A stretch of DNA of 64,000 nt, taken from NCBI RefSeq assembly GCF_011604685.1, contig NZ_CP050063.1, positions 2,812,501 to 2,876,500 on the forward strand. The letters are read 5' to 3'. Under the pieces are notes generated by a model. The model saw nothing but the letters and a program-made list of their open reading frames with translations, was not told where the DNA came from and did no database searches. Positions within the stretch are counted from its first letter, which is position 1. Each line of letters begins with the position of its first letter. Position numbers and translations under genes: made by a program. Shown piece after piece: positions 35,124 through 43,418 of this stretch. Origin of the DNA: Spirosoma aureum. GTDB taxonomy: Bacteria > Bacteroidota > Bacteroidia > Cytophagales > Spirosomataceae.

Positions 35124-35237
35124 ATGAACCGAATCAGAAAATTCTACAGGGAGTATAAGCCATATATTTTTTCGGATGGCTGGTACTATGTGTTTATTAT
35201 CGTTTTTATTCTCATACTTTTTATTTTCTTTTCCTGA
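35124..35237 (+). CDS. 37-residue single-helix membrane peptide
   Basis: A short ORF begins MNRIRKFYREYKPYIFSDGW and ends with one strongly hydrophobic helix (YVFIIVFILILFIFFS). A basic N-terminus and a C-terminal hydrophobic tail fit an inner-membrane microprotein. Its TGA (35235-35237) is directly followed by the GTG start of the lipid-kinase gene, which suggests translational coupling. Codon use is normal and there is a 54-bp gap to fabG. It is too short for family recognition, and I cannot rule out a leader peptide. Confidence 0.55.
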   Translation: MNRIRKFYREYKPYIFSDGWYYVFIIVFILILFIFFS

Positions 35238-36116
35238 GTGGCCACTTTATCGTCCGTTCTGGCCATCATAAACCCGCTGTCGGGCACAACGACTGCCGAG
35301 CAGAAAGCCTTATTGCGTGATGCCTTTCTGCGTAAGGCCAAGGCACTCGGTTATGCTCCCGAAGTTGCCATGACCGCCCATGCTGGTCATGCAACGGAAT
35401 TGGCAGCCGACGCCGTTCTGCGGGGTTTTAGCCGGGTATTAGCCATTGGCGGAGATGGTACAATTAATGAAACGGCGCAGGCATTACGTCGATCAGCCAC
35501 CGCGCTTGGTATTGTGCCGATCGGGTCGGGAAATGGACTGGCTCGACATCTGGGCGTTCCACTCAATCCGATGAAAGCCGTTGAGCGAGCCTTGCACGGC
35601 AGACCCGTAGTGATTGATAGTGCCGAAATCAACGAGCATCCATTTTTCTGTACCGCCGGATTGGGCTTCGAGGCTCATGTTGCCCATGCGTTTGCACAGC
35701 AGGCCGTTCGTGGTCTGCCTACCTATATGCGAACCGCATTTCGGGCATTCTGGGCTTATAAACCGACACGATTTTTACTCGATGGTCAGGAAAAAGAACT
35801 GTTTTCGCTTACGTTTGCCAATGCCGGTCAGTTTGGTAACAATGCCTGGATGGCACCCAAAGCCAATATTGCCGATGGGCGGCTGGAACAATGTGAAATA
35901 CGGCCTTTCCCGGCACAGGCTACCGGTATTTTAACCTGGCGACTTTTTAATAAAACAATCGATCAATCAGCCTATTGGCGCGGCCGATCCATTACGAAAG
36001 CTATTGTTCAGGCCGAAGGGCCGTTGCTTATTCATGCCGATGGCGAACCGTTGACATTGCCCGACGGGAAGGCCGAGGTTCGAATAGTACCCGGGAGTTT
36101 ATTGGTGCTGTTATGA
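35238..36116 (+). CDS. YegS/DAGK-type lipid kinase
   Basis: This 292-residue member of the diacylglycerol/sphingosine kinase superfamily has an N-terminal nucleotide-binding lobe with VLAIINPLSG, IGGDGTINETAQAL and IVPIGSGNGLARHLG (the GDGT and GSGN loops). The C-terminal beta-sandwich ends with LLIHADGEPL. It probably phosphorylates a lipid alcohol at the inner membrane; in a sphingolipid-making bacterium, a sphingoid base or ceramide is one possibility, not proven. The GTG start abuts the stop of the 37-residue peptide. A ribosome site before GTG is weak, supporting coupling. Confidence 0.85.
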   Translation: MATLSSVLAIINPLSGTTTAEQKALLRDAFLRKAKALGYAPEVAMTAHAGHATELAADAVLRGFSRVLAIGGDGTINETAQALRRSATALGIVPIGSGNGLARHLGVPLNPMKAVERALHGRPVVIDSAEINEHPFFCTAGLGFEAHVAHAFAQQAVRGLPTYMRTAFRAFWAYKPTRFLLDGQEKELFSLTFANAGQFGNNAWMAPKANIADGRLEQCEIRPFPAQATGILTWRLFNKTIDQSAYWRGRSITKAIVQAEGPLLIHADGEPLTLPDGKAEVRIVPGSLLVLL

Positions 36117-36125
36117 TTATATTCT

Positions 36126-36707
36126 ATGGCCAGATCAACCCGTAAACTAGTCGTTACGCTCGATACATATCTGAGTATTCTGGCGGTTATTTCCAGCTTT
36201 TGTGCCATCGGTATCACCTTCTATCAGGCTTACCTGCAACGGACTGAACACTATGCATCGGTGATGCCGATTATGGATAGCTATCTCAACAACGGCGGTG
36301 ATGATAAATCCTGGCATCTGGCTTTTGTATTTGTCAACAATGGTGTCGGACCTGCTATTATCGAGAAAACTGAGCTTACCTATAAAGGTAAACCGTTTCA
36401 TGACATGCGGGAGATAACCAATGCCATTGTCGAGGAAAAGTTAAAGAGGGGCCAGGCCAAAGCATCGGATTTTACCGGTTTTGTGATGACAAAGAGCGAT
36501 TTTTGGCCGACACGAGTCATTACAGCGGGGCAGGTTGTGGAGCTTTGTTCTATTGATCATAAATACGCAGCCCGTTGGGTTGATGAAGCGATTGGAAGAG
36601 GAGAAATTCGCATAAAAATCGGGTATAAATCGATCTATGGCGAACAGTGGCGTTTCGATTCAACTCCCCGGCGAATCGAACTTCGAAACGTTAAAGTTGA
36701 TGAGTAG
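36126..36707 (+). CDS. membrane-anchored hypothetical protein
   Basis: This 193-residue protein has a single N-terminal helix (about 16-37; LSILAVISSFCAIGITFYQA). A predicted extracytoplasmic beta-rich domain follows (about 45-190; LAFVFVNNGVGPAIIEKTEL and IRIKIGYKSIYGEQWRF). I do not recognise the family. It starts 9 bases after the lipid-kinase gene on the same strand, so it is likely co-transcribed. There is no catalytic motif. Confidence 0.75.
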   Translation: MARSTRKLVVTLDTYLSILAVISSFCAIGITFYQAYLQRTEHYASVMPIMDSYLNNGGDDKSWHLAFVFVNNGVGPAIIEKTELTYKGKPFHDMREITNAIVEEKLKRGQAKASDFTGFVMTKSDFWPTRVITAGQVVELCSIDHKYAARWVDEAIGRGEIRIKIGYKSIYGEQWRFDSTPRRIELRNVKVDE

Positions 36708-36864
36708 ACGATTAAAAACAGCTAATCTGACTGCCAATTAAAAACGATAACAAATTCATTGGCGCAACATAACGCTGAAAGCCCGATATTTGCCCCTCCA
36801 AAACTATCCTGATGGCGGACAGGCAGACCTAATAGCGGTTCAGTGTCCGGTGTCCAATGTCTAA

Positions 36865-38079
36865 ATGTCTCAGAAAAAAGTAGTTCTTGCCTTCAGCGGA
36901 GGCCTCGATACCTCCTTTTGCGTTAAATATTTGTCCGAAGACCGGGACATGGAAGTTCATTCCGTACTGGTCGATACGGGCGGCTTTTCGGATGCCGAAA
37001 TCAAGGCTATCGAAGAGCGTGCCTACTCATTAGGTGTAAAATCTCACGCGACTATATCAAAAACAGATGACTACTATCAGCAATGTCTGAAGTTTCTGGT
37101 ATTTGGTAACGTGCTGAAAAACAATACCTACCCGCTAAGCGTAAGTGCCGAACGGATTTTCCAGGCTATAGCAGCAGCTGAGTACGCTCGGGAAATTAGT
37201 GCAACCGCCATTGCTCATGGTTCGACCGGAGCAGGTAATGATCAGGTGCGCTTCGATATGGCATTCCGGATCATAATTCCCGATGCCGAAATCATCACGC
37301 CCATCCGCGACCTGCGCTTATCACGCGAAGCCGAAATTGAGTACCTGAAAGCAAAAGGTGTTGTTCAGGAATGGCATAAAGCAGCTTATTCGATCAACAA
37401 AGGATTGTGGGGTACATCGGTTGGCGGCAAAGAAACGCTTACATCGGATCAATTCCTGCCCGAATCAGCCTGGCCTACACAGGTTTCAAAAACGGAGCCC
37501 GAAACCATTACGCTGACCTTTCAGCATGGTGAAATCAAGGCAATCGCCGGGTCGACGATCGGCGACGAAACGTTTGCCAATCCCGTCGATGCGATCCGTA
37601 AACTGACGGAGCTGGCAGGGCCTTTTGGCATTGGCCGCGATATTCACGTTGGCGACACCATCATTGGTATCAAAGGTCGTGTTGGTTTCGAAGCACCGGC
37701 TCCATTGATTTTAATCAAAGCGCACCACACGCTCGAAAAACACGTACTGGGTAAATGGCAGATGTACTGGAAAGAGCAACTGGCCAACTGGTATGGCACG
37801 ATGCTTCATGAGGGGCAGTTTATGGACCCCGTTATGCGGAACATTGAAACCTTCCTGAGCGATACTCAGGGCCACGTATCAGGTAAAGTCCATGTGCAGC
37901 TGGCACCTTACCGTTTCCAGGTACTGGGTATCGAATCAGATTATGACCTCATGTCGTCGGTTTTCGGTAGTTACGGTGAAATGAATAACGCCTGGACGGG
38001 CGACGACGTGCGGGGCTTCTCGAAAGTAGCTTCGAATCAGGTCATGATTTACGAGAAAATCCGTGAACATAATTCTTGA
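36865..38079 (+). CDS. argG: argininosuccinate synthase
   Basis: This 404-residue cytosolic ligase joins citrulline and aspartate with ATP in arginine synthesis. It has the N-type ATP loop VVLAFSGGLDTSFCVKYL, then HGSTGAGNDQVRFDMAFRI, YSINKGLWGTSVGG and FEAPAPLILIKAHHTLEKHV. Sequence style is that of the Bacteroidota ArgG branch. A weak -7-like element (GATATTTG) lies at 36785-36792. The last 17 bases overlap the start of a glycosyltransferase, and argC follows that gene, so all three are probably one transcript. Confidence 0.95.
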   Translation: MSQKKVVLAFSGGLDTSFCVKYLSEDRDMEVHSVLVDTGGFSDAEIKAIEERAYSLGVKSHATISKTDDYYQQCLKFLVFGNVLKNNTYPLSVSAERIFQAIAAAEYAREISATAIAHGSTGAGNDQVRFDMAFRIIIPDAEIITPIRDLRLSREAEIEYLKAKGVVQEWHKAAYSINKGLWGTSVGGKETLTSDQFLPESAWPTQVSKTEPETITLTFQHGEIKAIAGSTIGDETFANPVDAIRKLTELAGPFGIGRDIHVGDTIIGIKGRVGFEAPAPLILIKAHHTLEKHVLGKWQMYWKEQLANWYGTMLHEGQFMDPVMRNIETFLSDTQGHVSGKVHVQLAPYRFQVLGIESDYDLMSSVFGSYGEMNNAWTGDDVRGFSKVASNQVMIYEKIREHNS

Positions 38080-39319
38080 CGCCAGCCCGCTGGGTATTGG
38101 GTTTTATCACCGGCAGGCTCGAACCGGCATCAGCCGCGTTGTTGAACAGTTAGTCGCTGGGCTGCAACAGGCTGATGGCGTTAACCTGCTGTTGGCTGCA
38201 CCGACACATCTGGCCGAAACGATGCGCTATGCGCAAACGGCGTTTGGAAACCGGGTTCCGTCGTTTGCAAATGCCTCTGGCGAGCAGTCGCTGGCACGGT
38301 TTGAAAACAGCCTGCTGGAACCTTTCTCTCCCGATAGTAAACCGTCTAAAGCCATTCGGGAAATTGCTTATCGGACACGTCGCACCTTTGGGCGGGACGT
38401 GTCGCGTTTTTCCGTTGATAAGTTGCCCGCTCAATCCGTATACCACGCTACTTTTTTCCCGGTTCCCGAAGTTCTGCGCAAAAATCAGCGTATACCAGTC
38501 GTACAGAGCGTCTATGACATGATTCCGATTTTGCACCCGGAGTGGTTTACTTCCGGCGAACAAACCGTGAAGCAGGTGCTGGCGACGCTTCCGGCCGATG
38601 CCTGGGTAACGACCATTTCGCAGGCAACAAAAGACGACTTCTGCGAGCATACGGGTTTCGATTCTAAGCGAGTCGTTCCGATTTTGCTGGCGGCTTCACC
38701 AGCGCTGTTTTATCCCGCTGTTGACGAAGATCGCAAACGGGCTGTGCGGCAAAAGTTAGGCATTGGCGATGAACCCTATTTGCTGAGCCTGGCAACGCTG
38801 GAGCCGCGCAAGAATATTGCCCATCTCATTCGATGTTTTGGTCAACTGGTCGATGGAGGAGAGCTGCCCGCTGATGTACGACTGGTATTGGTCGGTACCA
38901 AAGGCTGGAAGTTTGATGAGATTATGGCAGAAGCCAGTAAAAACCCAGCGTTAGCATCCCGGCTGATCTTTACGGGTTTTGTACAGGACGAAGAGCTGGC
39001 CCCCCTCTATGGAGGAGCAACGGCATTCGTTTATCCTTCTTTATACGAAGGCTTTGGCCTGCCACCGTTAGAAGCTATGCAATGCGGCTTGCCGGTCATT
39101 ACGTCCGATATACCGGCCATTACGGAAGTTGTCGGCGATGCCGCTATTCGCGTTTCGCCAACCGATACCGATGCGCTTTGCCAGGCTATAACTTCAGTGG
39201 TAAAGTCGCCGTCGATCCAGGCAGAGTTGAGGGCAAAAGGGTTAAAACAGGCAACCTTGTTTTCATGGGACAAATTCACCGCAGAACACGTTGTCTTATA
39301 CAAACGTATTCTTGGCTAA
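38063..39319 (+). CDS. GT4-family glycosyltransferase
   Basis: This 418-residue GT-B enzyme starts GTG at 38063, overlapping the argG end by 17 bases (MNIILDASPLGIGFYHRQAR). The C-terminal donor-binding domain shows YLLSLATLEPRKNIAHLIRC, RLIFTGFVQDEELAPLYGGA and the E-x7-E motif FVYPSLYEGFGLPPLEAMQC. This is the standard GT4 pattern for a nucleotide-sugar donor such as mannose or galactose. It probably builds a cell-surface glycan. Its place between argG and argC is odd, because no other glycan gene is near. Confidence 0.9.
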   Translation: MNIILDASPLGIGFYHRQARTGISRVVEQLVAGLQQADGVNLLLAAPTHLAETMRYAQTAFGNRVPSFANASGEQSLARFENSLLEPFSPDSKPSKAIREIAYRTRRTFGRDVSRFSVDKLPAQSVYHATFFPVPEVLRKNQRIPVVQSVYDMIPILHPEWFTSGEQTVKQVLATLPADAWVTTISQATKDDFCEHTGFDSKRVVPILLAASPALFYPAVDEDRKRAVRQKLGIGDEPYLLSLATLEPRKNIAHLIRCFGQLVDGGELPADVRLVLVGTKGWKFDEIMAEASKNPALASRLIFTGFVQDEELAPLYGGATAFVYPSLYEGFGLPPLEAMQCGLPVITSDIPAITEVVGDAAIRVSPTDTDALCQAITSVVKSPSIQAELRAKGLKQATLFSWDKFTAEHVVLYKRILG

Positions 39320-39440
39320 TGGATTAGTCGGGAAAACGATTCTTCTTTTGAGTGGTGTATGACTCGACGCTAAAGACAAGAGTCAGGAAAACAATTGAAC
39401 TACGGGTTGGAAGACGCATTGACCGACCCCTCAAGATAGT

Positions 39441-40421
39441 ATGGAACTGAATGTTGGTATCATTGGTGGAGCTGGCTACACGGGTGGCGAATTGCTTCGA
39501 ATTCTAATTAATCACCCATTTGTTAACGTAGCTTTTGTGCATAGCAAAAGCCAGGCGGGAAAACCCGTTTGGGTAACGCACACCGATCTGCTGGGTGATA
39601 CAGACCTGACGTTTTCGGGAGAAGAACCTGCGGTTCTGTTGGCTCAGGACGGGCTGGACGCTGTTTTTCTATGCTCAGGGCATGGCGCATCCGCTACGTT
39701 CATGGCCGAAAATGAAATTTCAGACGACATTACCGTAATCGATCTTAGCACCGATTTTCGCGATGAGCACGATGATTTCGTTTATGGCTTGCCCGAACTT
39801 CAGCGCGAACGGATTCAGGAAGCTACACGTGTTGCTAATCCAGGTTGTTTCGCAACCAGTATACAACTGGCCCTGCTGCCATTGGCCAAAGCGAATCTTT
39901 TGCTGAATGATATTCAGGTTAGTGCCATTACGGGCAGCACCGGTGCAGGGCAGGCTCTCGTACCTACCACGGGCTTTACGTGGCGCAATAATAACATCTC
40001 GATTTATAAGGCATTTACGCATCAGCACCTGACCGAAATCCGTCAGAGTTTAACAACACTCGACCCGGCTTTTAACCACGCGATCAATTTCATACCCTAC
40101 CGGGGCGACTTTACACGCGGAATCATGGCCAATGTCTATACACCGTTTGCGGGTACGATGGATGAAGCTAAAGCGTTGTATAAGACTTACTATGCCAATC
40201 ACCCATTCACACACGTAAGCGATTCGCCGGTCGATGTAAAGCAGGTGGTGAATACGAATAAATGCTTTCTGCATCTCGAACTCCACGACGGGCAATTATT
40301 GATCACAAGTGTCATTGATAACCTGACCAAAGGGGCGGCTGGTCAGGCTGTTCAGAATCTGAACCTGGTTTTTGGCTTACCCGAAGACACGGGGCTACGA
40401 TTGAAATCCGTAGCGTTTTAG
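39441..40421 (+). CDS. argC: N-acetyl-gamma-glutamyl-phosphate reductase
   Basis: This 326-residue arginine-synthesis enzyme reduces N-acetylglutamyl phosphate with NADPH. It has the nucleotide motif VGIIGGAGYTGGELLRIL and active-site Cys136 in VANPGCFATSIQLALLPLA. Then follow TGSTGAGQAL and HQHLTEI with the catalytic His. It belongs to the short (type 1) ArgC class. It sits 121 bases after the glycosyltransferase and 1.4 kb after argG. The remaining arginine genes (argB, argD, argF) are not in the window. Confidence 0.95.
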   Translation: MELNVGIIGGAGYTGGELLRILINHPFVNVAFVHSKSQAGKPVWVTHTDLLGDTDLTFSGEEPAVLLAQDGLDAVFLCSGHGASATFMAENEISDDITVIDLSTDFRDEHDDFVYGLPELQRERIQEATRVANPGCFATSIQLALLPLAKANLLLNDIQVSAITGSTGAGQALVPTTGFTWRNNNISIYKAFTHQHLTEIRQSLTTLDPAFNHAINFIPYRGDFTRGIMANVYTPFAGTMDEAKALYKTYYANHPFTHVSDSPVDVKQVVNTNKCFLHLELHDGQLLITSVIDNLTKGAAGQAVQNLNLVFGLPEDTGLRLKSVAF

Positions 40422-40466
40422 GACGCGAATCGTATCAGGTTACCCGGTCATATTGGCTGAACTTAT

Positions 40467-41414
40467 ATGCAATTCTTGCTGGTAAGAGCTTTATTGATAG
40501 CTACTTTGGTTAGTTTGCTAGTGGCTTGTCGTTCAACTAAAGAACTTTATCCGCAAACAAAATCCGGGAGCGATTACTGCGCTCCCGCTTTGCAGTATAC
40601 CTACAACCCGGCCGACTTTCCCCGGCCCGACATTGATTCTATTCTGCGGATCGATACCAGCCTAACCAACCGGTATACGCGACATGATTTGCTCATGGCT
40701 AATGCCACAGGCGTTTTGCCTTTATTGCGGGAACTGAATCAGTTAGATAAACGGGTGCTTACAACGGATGTACGCTTAGAGCAGGTTATAAAACGACAGC
40801 AAATTCAGCAGCGCTTATCGCTGGCATCGACGGAACTGTCGAGCGTTGCAGCCGAACTGGATTGTGAAGGCGAACGCGCCGATCAATTGGCTACTTACCT
40901 GGACCAGAAAGATACCCAGCGCATTCGCCGTTTGACAATTTTTTCGGTTGTTGTTGGTGCAATCACAACGGTAGCTACTGCACTCATTGAGGCCGATAAC
41001 GCAACCAAAATTGTAGGCATATCGGGTGGCCTGGTCAGTGCTACAGCCGGTGGACTTGCTGCGTTTTCGTCTAACAAGACCGTTTACTTTGCGCATAAAC
41101 GGAATCTGCTGGCTGACCTCTGGTACCAGCCTAAACAGTCGTCGGTTTATCCACCGCTCGTCTGGTATGTACTCAACGAAAAATCATTCAGCAATAGCGG
41201 TCAGACATCTATCAGTGACAATATACGCCAACGCTGGAAGGGTTATGTACTGACTGGGATAGCCAGCAGTCAACAGGAGTTATATTTTGGATCGGGCGGA
41301 AACTATCAGGCCGACGACCTGCATACACGGGCTAATATGCTTAATCAGCTCCAATCGTCAGTTCGGTCAATAAACCAGGATTTGCAGGGCTTAATGCTGA
41401 GTTTGGCGAATTGA
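40467..41414 (+). CDS. hypothetical lipoprotein with two helices
   Basis: This 315-residue protein has lipobox SLLVAC (Cys21). A helical coiled region (about 80-145; LRELNQLDKRVLTTDVRLEQ) is followed by two hydrophobic helices (about 158-175 and 182-197; TIFSVVVGAITTVATALIEA and IVGISGGLVSATAGGLAAF) with a hairpin-like turn. A soluble C-terminal part ends DLQGLMLSLAN. The paired Gly/Ala-rich helices resemble a membrane-inserting hairpin. I do not recognise the family. It is on the plus strand, opposite the DUF4926 and DUF6883 genes. Confidence 0.75.
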   Translation: MQFLLVRALLIATLVSLLVACRSTKELYPQTKSGSDYCAPALQYTYNPADFPRPDIDSILRIDTSLTNRYTRHDLLMANATGVLPLLRELNQLDKRVLTTDVRLEQVIKRQQIQQRLSLASTELSSVAAELDCEGERADQLATYLDQKDTQRIRRLTIFSVVVGAITTVATALIEADNATKIVGISGGLVSATAGGLAAFSSNKTVYFAHKRNLLADLWYQPKQSSVYPPLVWYVLNEKSFSNSGQTSISDNIRQRWKGYVLTGIASSQQELYFGSGGNYQADDLHTRANMLNQLQSSVRSINQDLQGLMLSLAN

Positions 41415-41419
41415 TCTCG

Positions 41420-41455
41420 CTGTAAACTCCGGCGGATTTGAGCCTCGCGGGCATT
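41420..41455. repeat. 36-bp direct repeat, distal copy
   Basis: CTGTAAACTCCGGCGGATTT is followed by two differing bases and GCCTCGCGGGCATT. It is 34 of 36 identical to 42083-42118, inside the rarA 3' end. Read on the minus strand it still encodes NAREAQIRRSLQ, close to the rarA end NAREAEIRRSLQ. The two copies bracket the DUF6883/DUF4926 pair at a distance of 663 bp. Confidence 0.9.
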
Positions 41456-41460
41456 TCAAT

Positions 41461-41673
41461 TTATGCAGCAATAGGCTCCTGGTATACTTTCATTAGCTGA
41501 GTGGCTGACAAAACAGGCATAGCGTAGGTAACACCGTTTAGGTTAGCAAATTCAACAAGAAAATTGCCATTGTCAAACGTCTCAACGATCGTTCCCAAAC
41601 TGCCTTTTCGCAGTTTTTCGGCCGGAATATCAATGAGCAATACAACGACATCTAATAAAGCGGGCGAATCCAT
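41461..41673 (-). CDS. DUF4926 family small protein
   Basis: This 70-residue single beta-barrel-like (SH3-like) domain reads LLDVVVLLIDIPAEKLRKGS, LGTIVETFDNGNFLVEFANL and LSATQLMKVYQE. From memory this is the DUF4926 pattern, with VVVLxxDIP at the start and GTIV then EVEF. Such proteins commonly follow a DUF6883 gene on the same strand, 11 bp away here. The pairing makes an immunity or antitoxin-like partner plausible, but nothing in the sequence proves it. It ends 5 bases from the distal direct-repeat copy. Confidence 0.82.
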   Translation of the reverse strand: MDSPALLDVVVLLIDIPAEKLRKGSLGTIVETFDNGNFLVEFANLNGVTYAMPVLSATQLMKVYQEPIAA

Positions 41674-41684
41674 AATTTATTGCG

Positions 41685-42020
41685 CTAATCGTTTATATAA
41701 CAACTGACTAATCGGGGAAACGATTCATTAAATATAATAATCCATGCTGTTCTAATTGTTGCTGTTCGCCCCTGGTGAGTCATTGTAAAGTCTACCGTAT
41801 ATAAATCACCTTGTTGATTTGGGCCAGCCGCTTGCACCTCGTTCAACAGTATTTCCGTTAAAATCGTCTCCTTAAGTAAGAAGTAATCGGTTGCAGTAAG
41901 TCCTAGAACTGATTTAAAAACGCGGGCCTTATGTTTTCCAGTATTATGGGTCTCAGATAAGCAGTAATCAACTAATTTCTGATTGTCAATATAGGCCTTT
42001 TCGGCAAAAGGTAGGAGCAT
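41685..42020 (-). CDS. DUF6883 family protein
   Basis: This 111-residue protein reads MLLPFAEKAYIDNQKLVDYC, then GKHKARVFKSVLGLTATDYF, then RTAWIIIFNESFPRLVSCYI. The KHKARVF-LGLT and AWII-FPRL-CY blocks match DUF6883 as I know it, a small domain also found at the ends of polymorphic-toxin proteins. The ATG at 42020 is preferred over a TTG seven codons earlier. The gene lies 32 bases after the rarA stop, upstream of its DUF4926 partner, and inside the direct repeats. A toxin role is inference. Confidence 0.82.
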   Translation of the reverse strand: MLLPFAEKAYIDNQKLVDYCLSETHNTGKHKARVFKSVLGLTATDYFLLKETILTEILLNEVQAAGPNQQGDLYTVDFTMTHQGRTATIRTAWIIIFNESFPRLVSCYIND

Positions 42021-42052
42021 GGGACAAATGTAATAAAACAACTATTGGTCAC

Positions 42053-43324
42053 TCAATAGCCATACCACTCCCCCCACCACTTCTGTAAACTCCGGCGGAT
42101 TTCGGCCTCGCGGGCATTCTGGCCGGGTTCGTAGAGTTTATGACCTTTCAAATCATCAGGCAAAAAGTTCTGCTGGGCAAAATTGCCTTCATGATTGTGT
42201 GAATACTGATAATCTTTGCCATAACCGATTTGCTTCATCAGTTTTGTGGGTGCATTGCGCAGGTGTAGAGGCACGGGCAGATGGGCGGTCTGTTCGGCCA
42301 GGGCAATGGCGTCGTCAATCGCTACATAGCTAGCATTGCTTTTGGGCGAGGTCGCCAGATACACGGCTACCTGCGACAGAATAATCCGGCCTTCGGGCAT
42401 TCCTATCGCCCGAATCGCCTGTACGGCTTCCGAGGCCATTATCATGGCCGTAGGGTTCGCGTTTCCAATATCTTCCGATGCCAGAATCAGCATGCGCCGG
42501 GCAATGAAAATCGGATCTTCTCCGGCTATAATCATCCGGGCCATCCAGTAAAGAGCCGCATTGGGATCTGAACCACGCAACGACTTGATAAAAGCTGAAA
42601 TGATGTCGTAATGCTGCTCGCCTGATTTATCATACCGGGCAATGTTCTGCTGGGCAACAGTTGTTACGCCTTCGTCAGTAATAACCAGCGGATCGGCTGA
42701 AATGTGGGCTGAAGCAACCAATTCCAGAAGGTTCAGCAGTTTACGCCCATCGCCACCCGACAGACGGAGTAAAGCGTCGTAGGATTCGACCGTAATCTGT
42801 TTCGATTTCAAGAATGCATCCTGCTCAATAGCCCGATCCACGACCTGAATCAATTCGTCGCGGCTAAGGGCTTCCAGAATGTAAACCTGGCAGCGCGACA
42901 ATAAAGCACTGTTAACTTCAAATGAAGGGTTTTCGGTAGTTGCTCCAATGAGTGTAATCTGGCCTTTCTCAACGGCTCCCAGCAAAGCGTCCTGCTGACT
43001 TTTGTTGAACCGGTGAATCTCGTCGATAAAGACTACTGGTGGAAACATCCCCGACGGGCGGCTCAGCACATCCCGGATTTCCTTAACGCCCGAATTGATG
43101 GCGCTCAGGGCGATAAATGGTCGTTTAACGGCTTCGGCCAGTAATAGGGCCAGGGTCGTTTTCCCGACGCCAGGCGGGCCCCATAAGATCATGGATGGCA
43201 ACCGTCCGGCATCGACCGCCCGACGCAGGGCGCCTGATGGGCCTATGAGCTTACGTTGACCAATAACTTCGTCGATGGTGCGGGGGCGAACCCGCTCGGG
43301 CAGTGGCGTTGAGTCCATATTCAT
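42053..43324 (-). CDS. rarA: replication-associated recombination protein RarA (MgsA)
   Basis: This 423-residue AAA+ ATPase acts at stalled forks. Walker A is ILWGPPGVGKTTLALLLAEA and Walker B is VVFIDEIHRFNKSQQDAL. Sensor 1 follows at LIGATTENPSFEVNSALLSR. The C-terminal oligomerisation domain contains HLPVPLHLRNAPTKLMKQIG and YKYSHNHEGNFAQQ-like YQYSHNHEGNFAQQNFLP, ending KWWGEWYGY. An ATG two codons downstream of 43324 is an equal choice. Its 3' end (REAEIRRSLQ codons) is the proximal copy of the direct repeat flanking the DUF6883/DUF4926 pair. It lies downstream of a terminator. Confidence 0.96.
   Translation of the reverse strand: MNMDSTPLPERVRPRTIDEVIGQRKLIGPSGALRRAVDAGRLPSMILWGPPGVGKTTLALLLAEAVKRPFIALSAINSGVKEIRDVLSRPSGMFPPVVFIDEIHRFNKSQQDALLGAVEKGQITLIGATTENPSFEVNSALLSRCQVYILEALSRDELIQVVDRAIEQDAFLKSKQITVESYDALLRLSGGDGRKLLNLLELVASAHISADPLVITDEGVTTVAQQNIARYDKSGEQHYDIISAFIKSLRGSDPNAALYWMARMIIAGEDPIFIARRMLILASEDIGNANPTAMIMASEAVQAIRAIGMPEGRIILSQVAVYLATSPKSNASYVAIDDAIALAEQTAHLPVPLHLRNAPTKLMKQIGYGKDYQYSHNHEGNFAQQNFLPDDLKGHKLYEPGQNAREAEIRRSLQKWWGEWYGY
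42083..42118. repeat. 36-bp direct repeat, copy inside rarA
   Basis: This is the second copy of the repeat at 41420-41455 (34 of 36 identical). Here it is coding sequence for the last residues of RarA before KWWGEWYGY. Because one copy is in a conserved gene, the far copy is most simply a duplicated rarA end. Confidence 0.9.
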
Positions 43325-43341
43325 CTGGCGAAGTTACATAC

Positions 43342-43371
43342 AAAAAACGGTAGCCACTTGCGTAGCTACCG
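43342..43371 (-). terminator. rho-independent terminator of the ECF sigma gene
   Basis: On the minus strand CGGTAGC pairs with GCTACCG around a 10-nt loop, followed by six T (43342-43347). It sits 48 bases after the sigma-factor stop and 18 bases before rarA, so rarA needs its own promoter. Confidence 0.85.
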
Positions 43372-43418
43372 GGTTCAGAAAAGGTTTAGGAATAATCAGG
43401 GGTTAAGAATAGTCAGGG

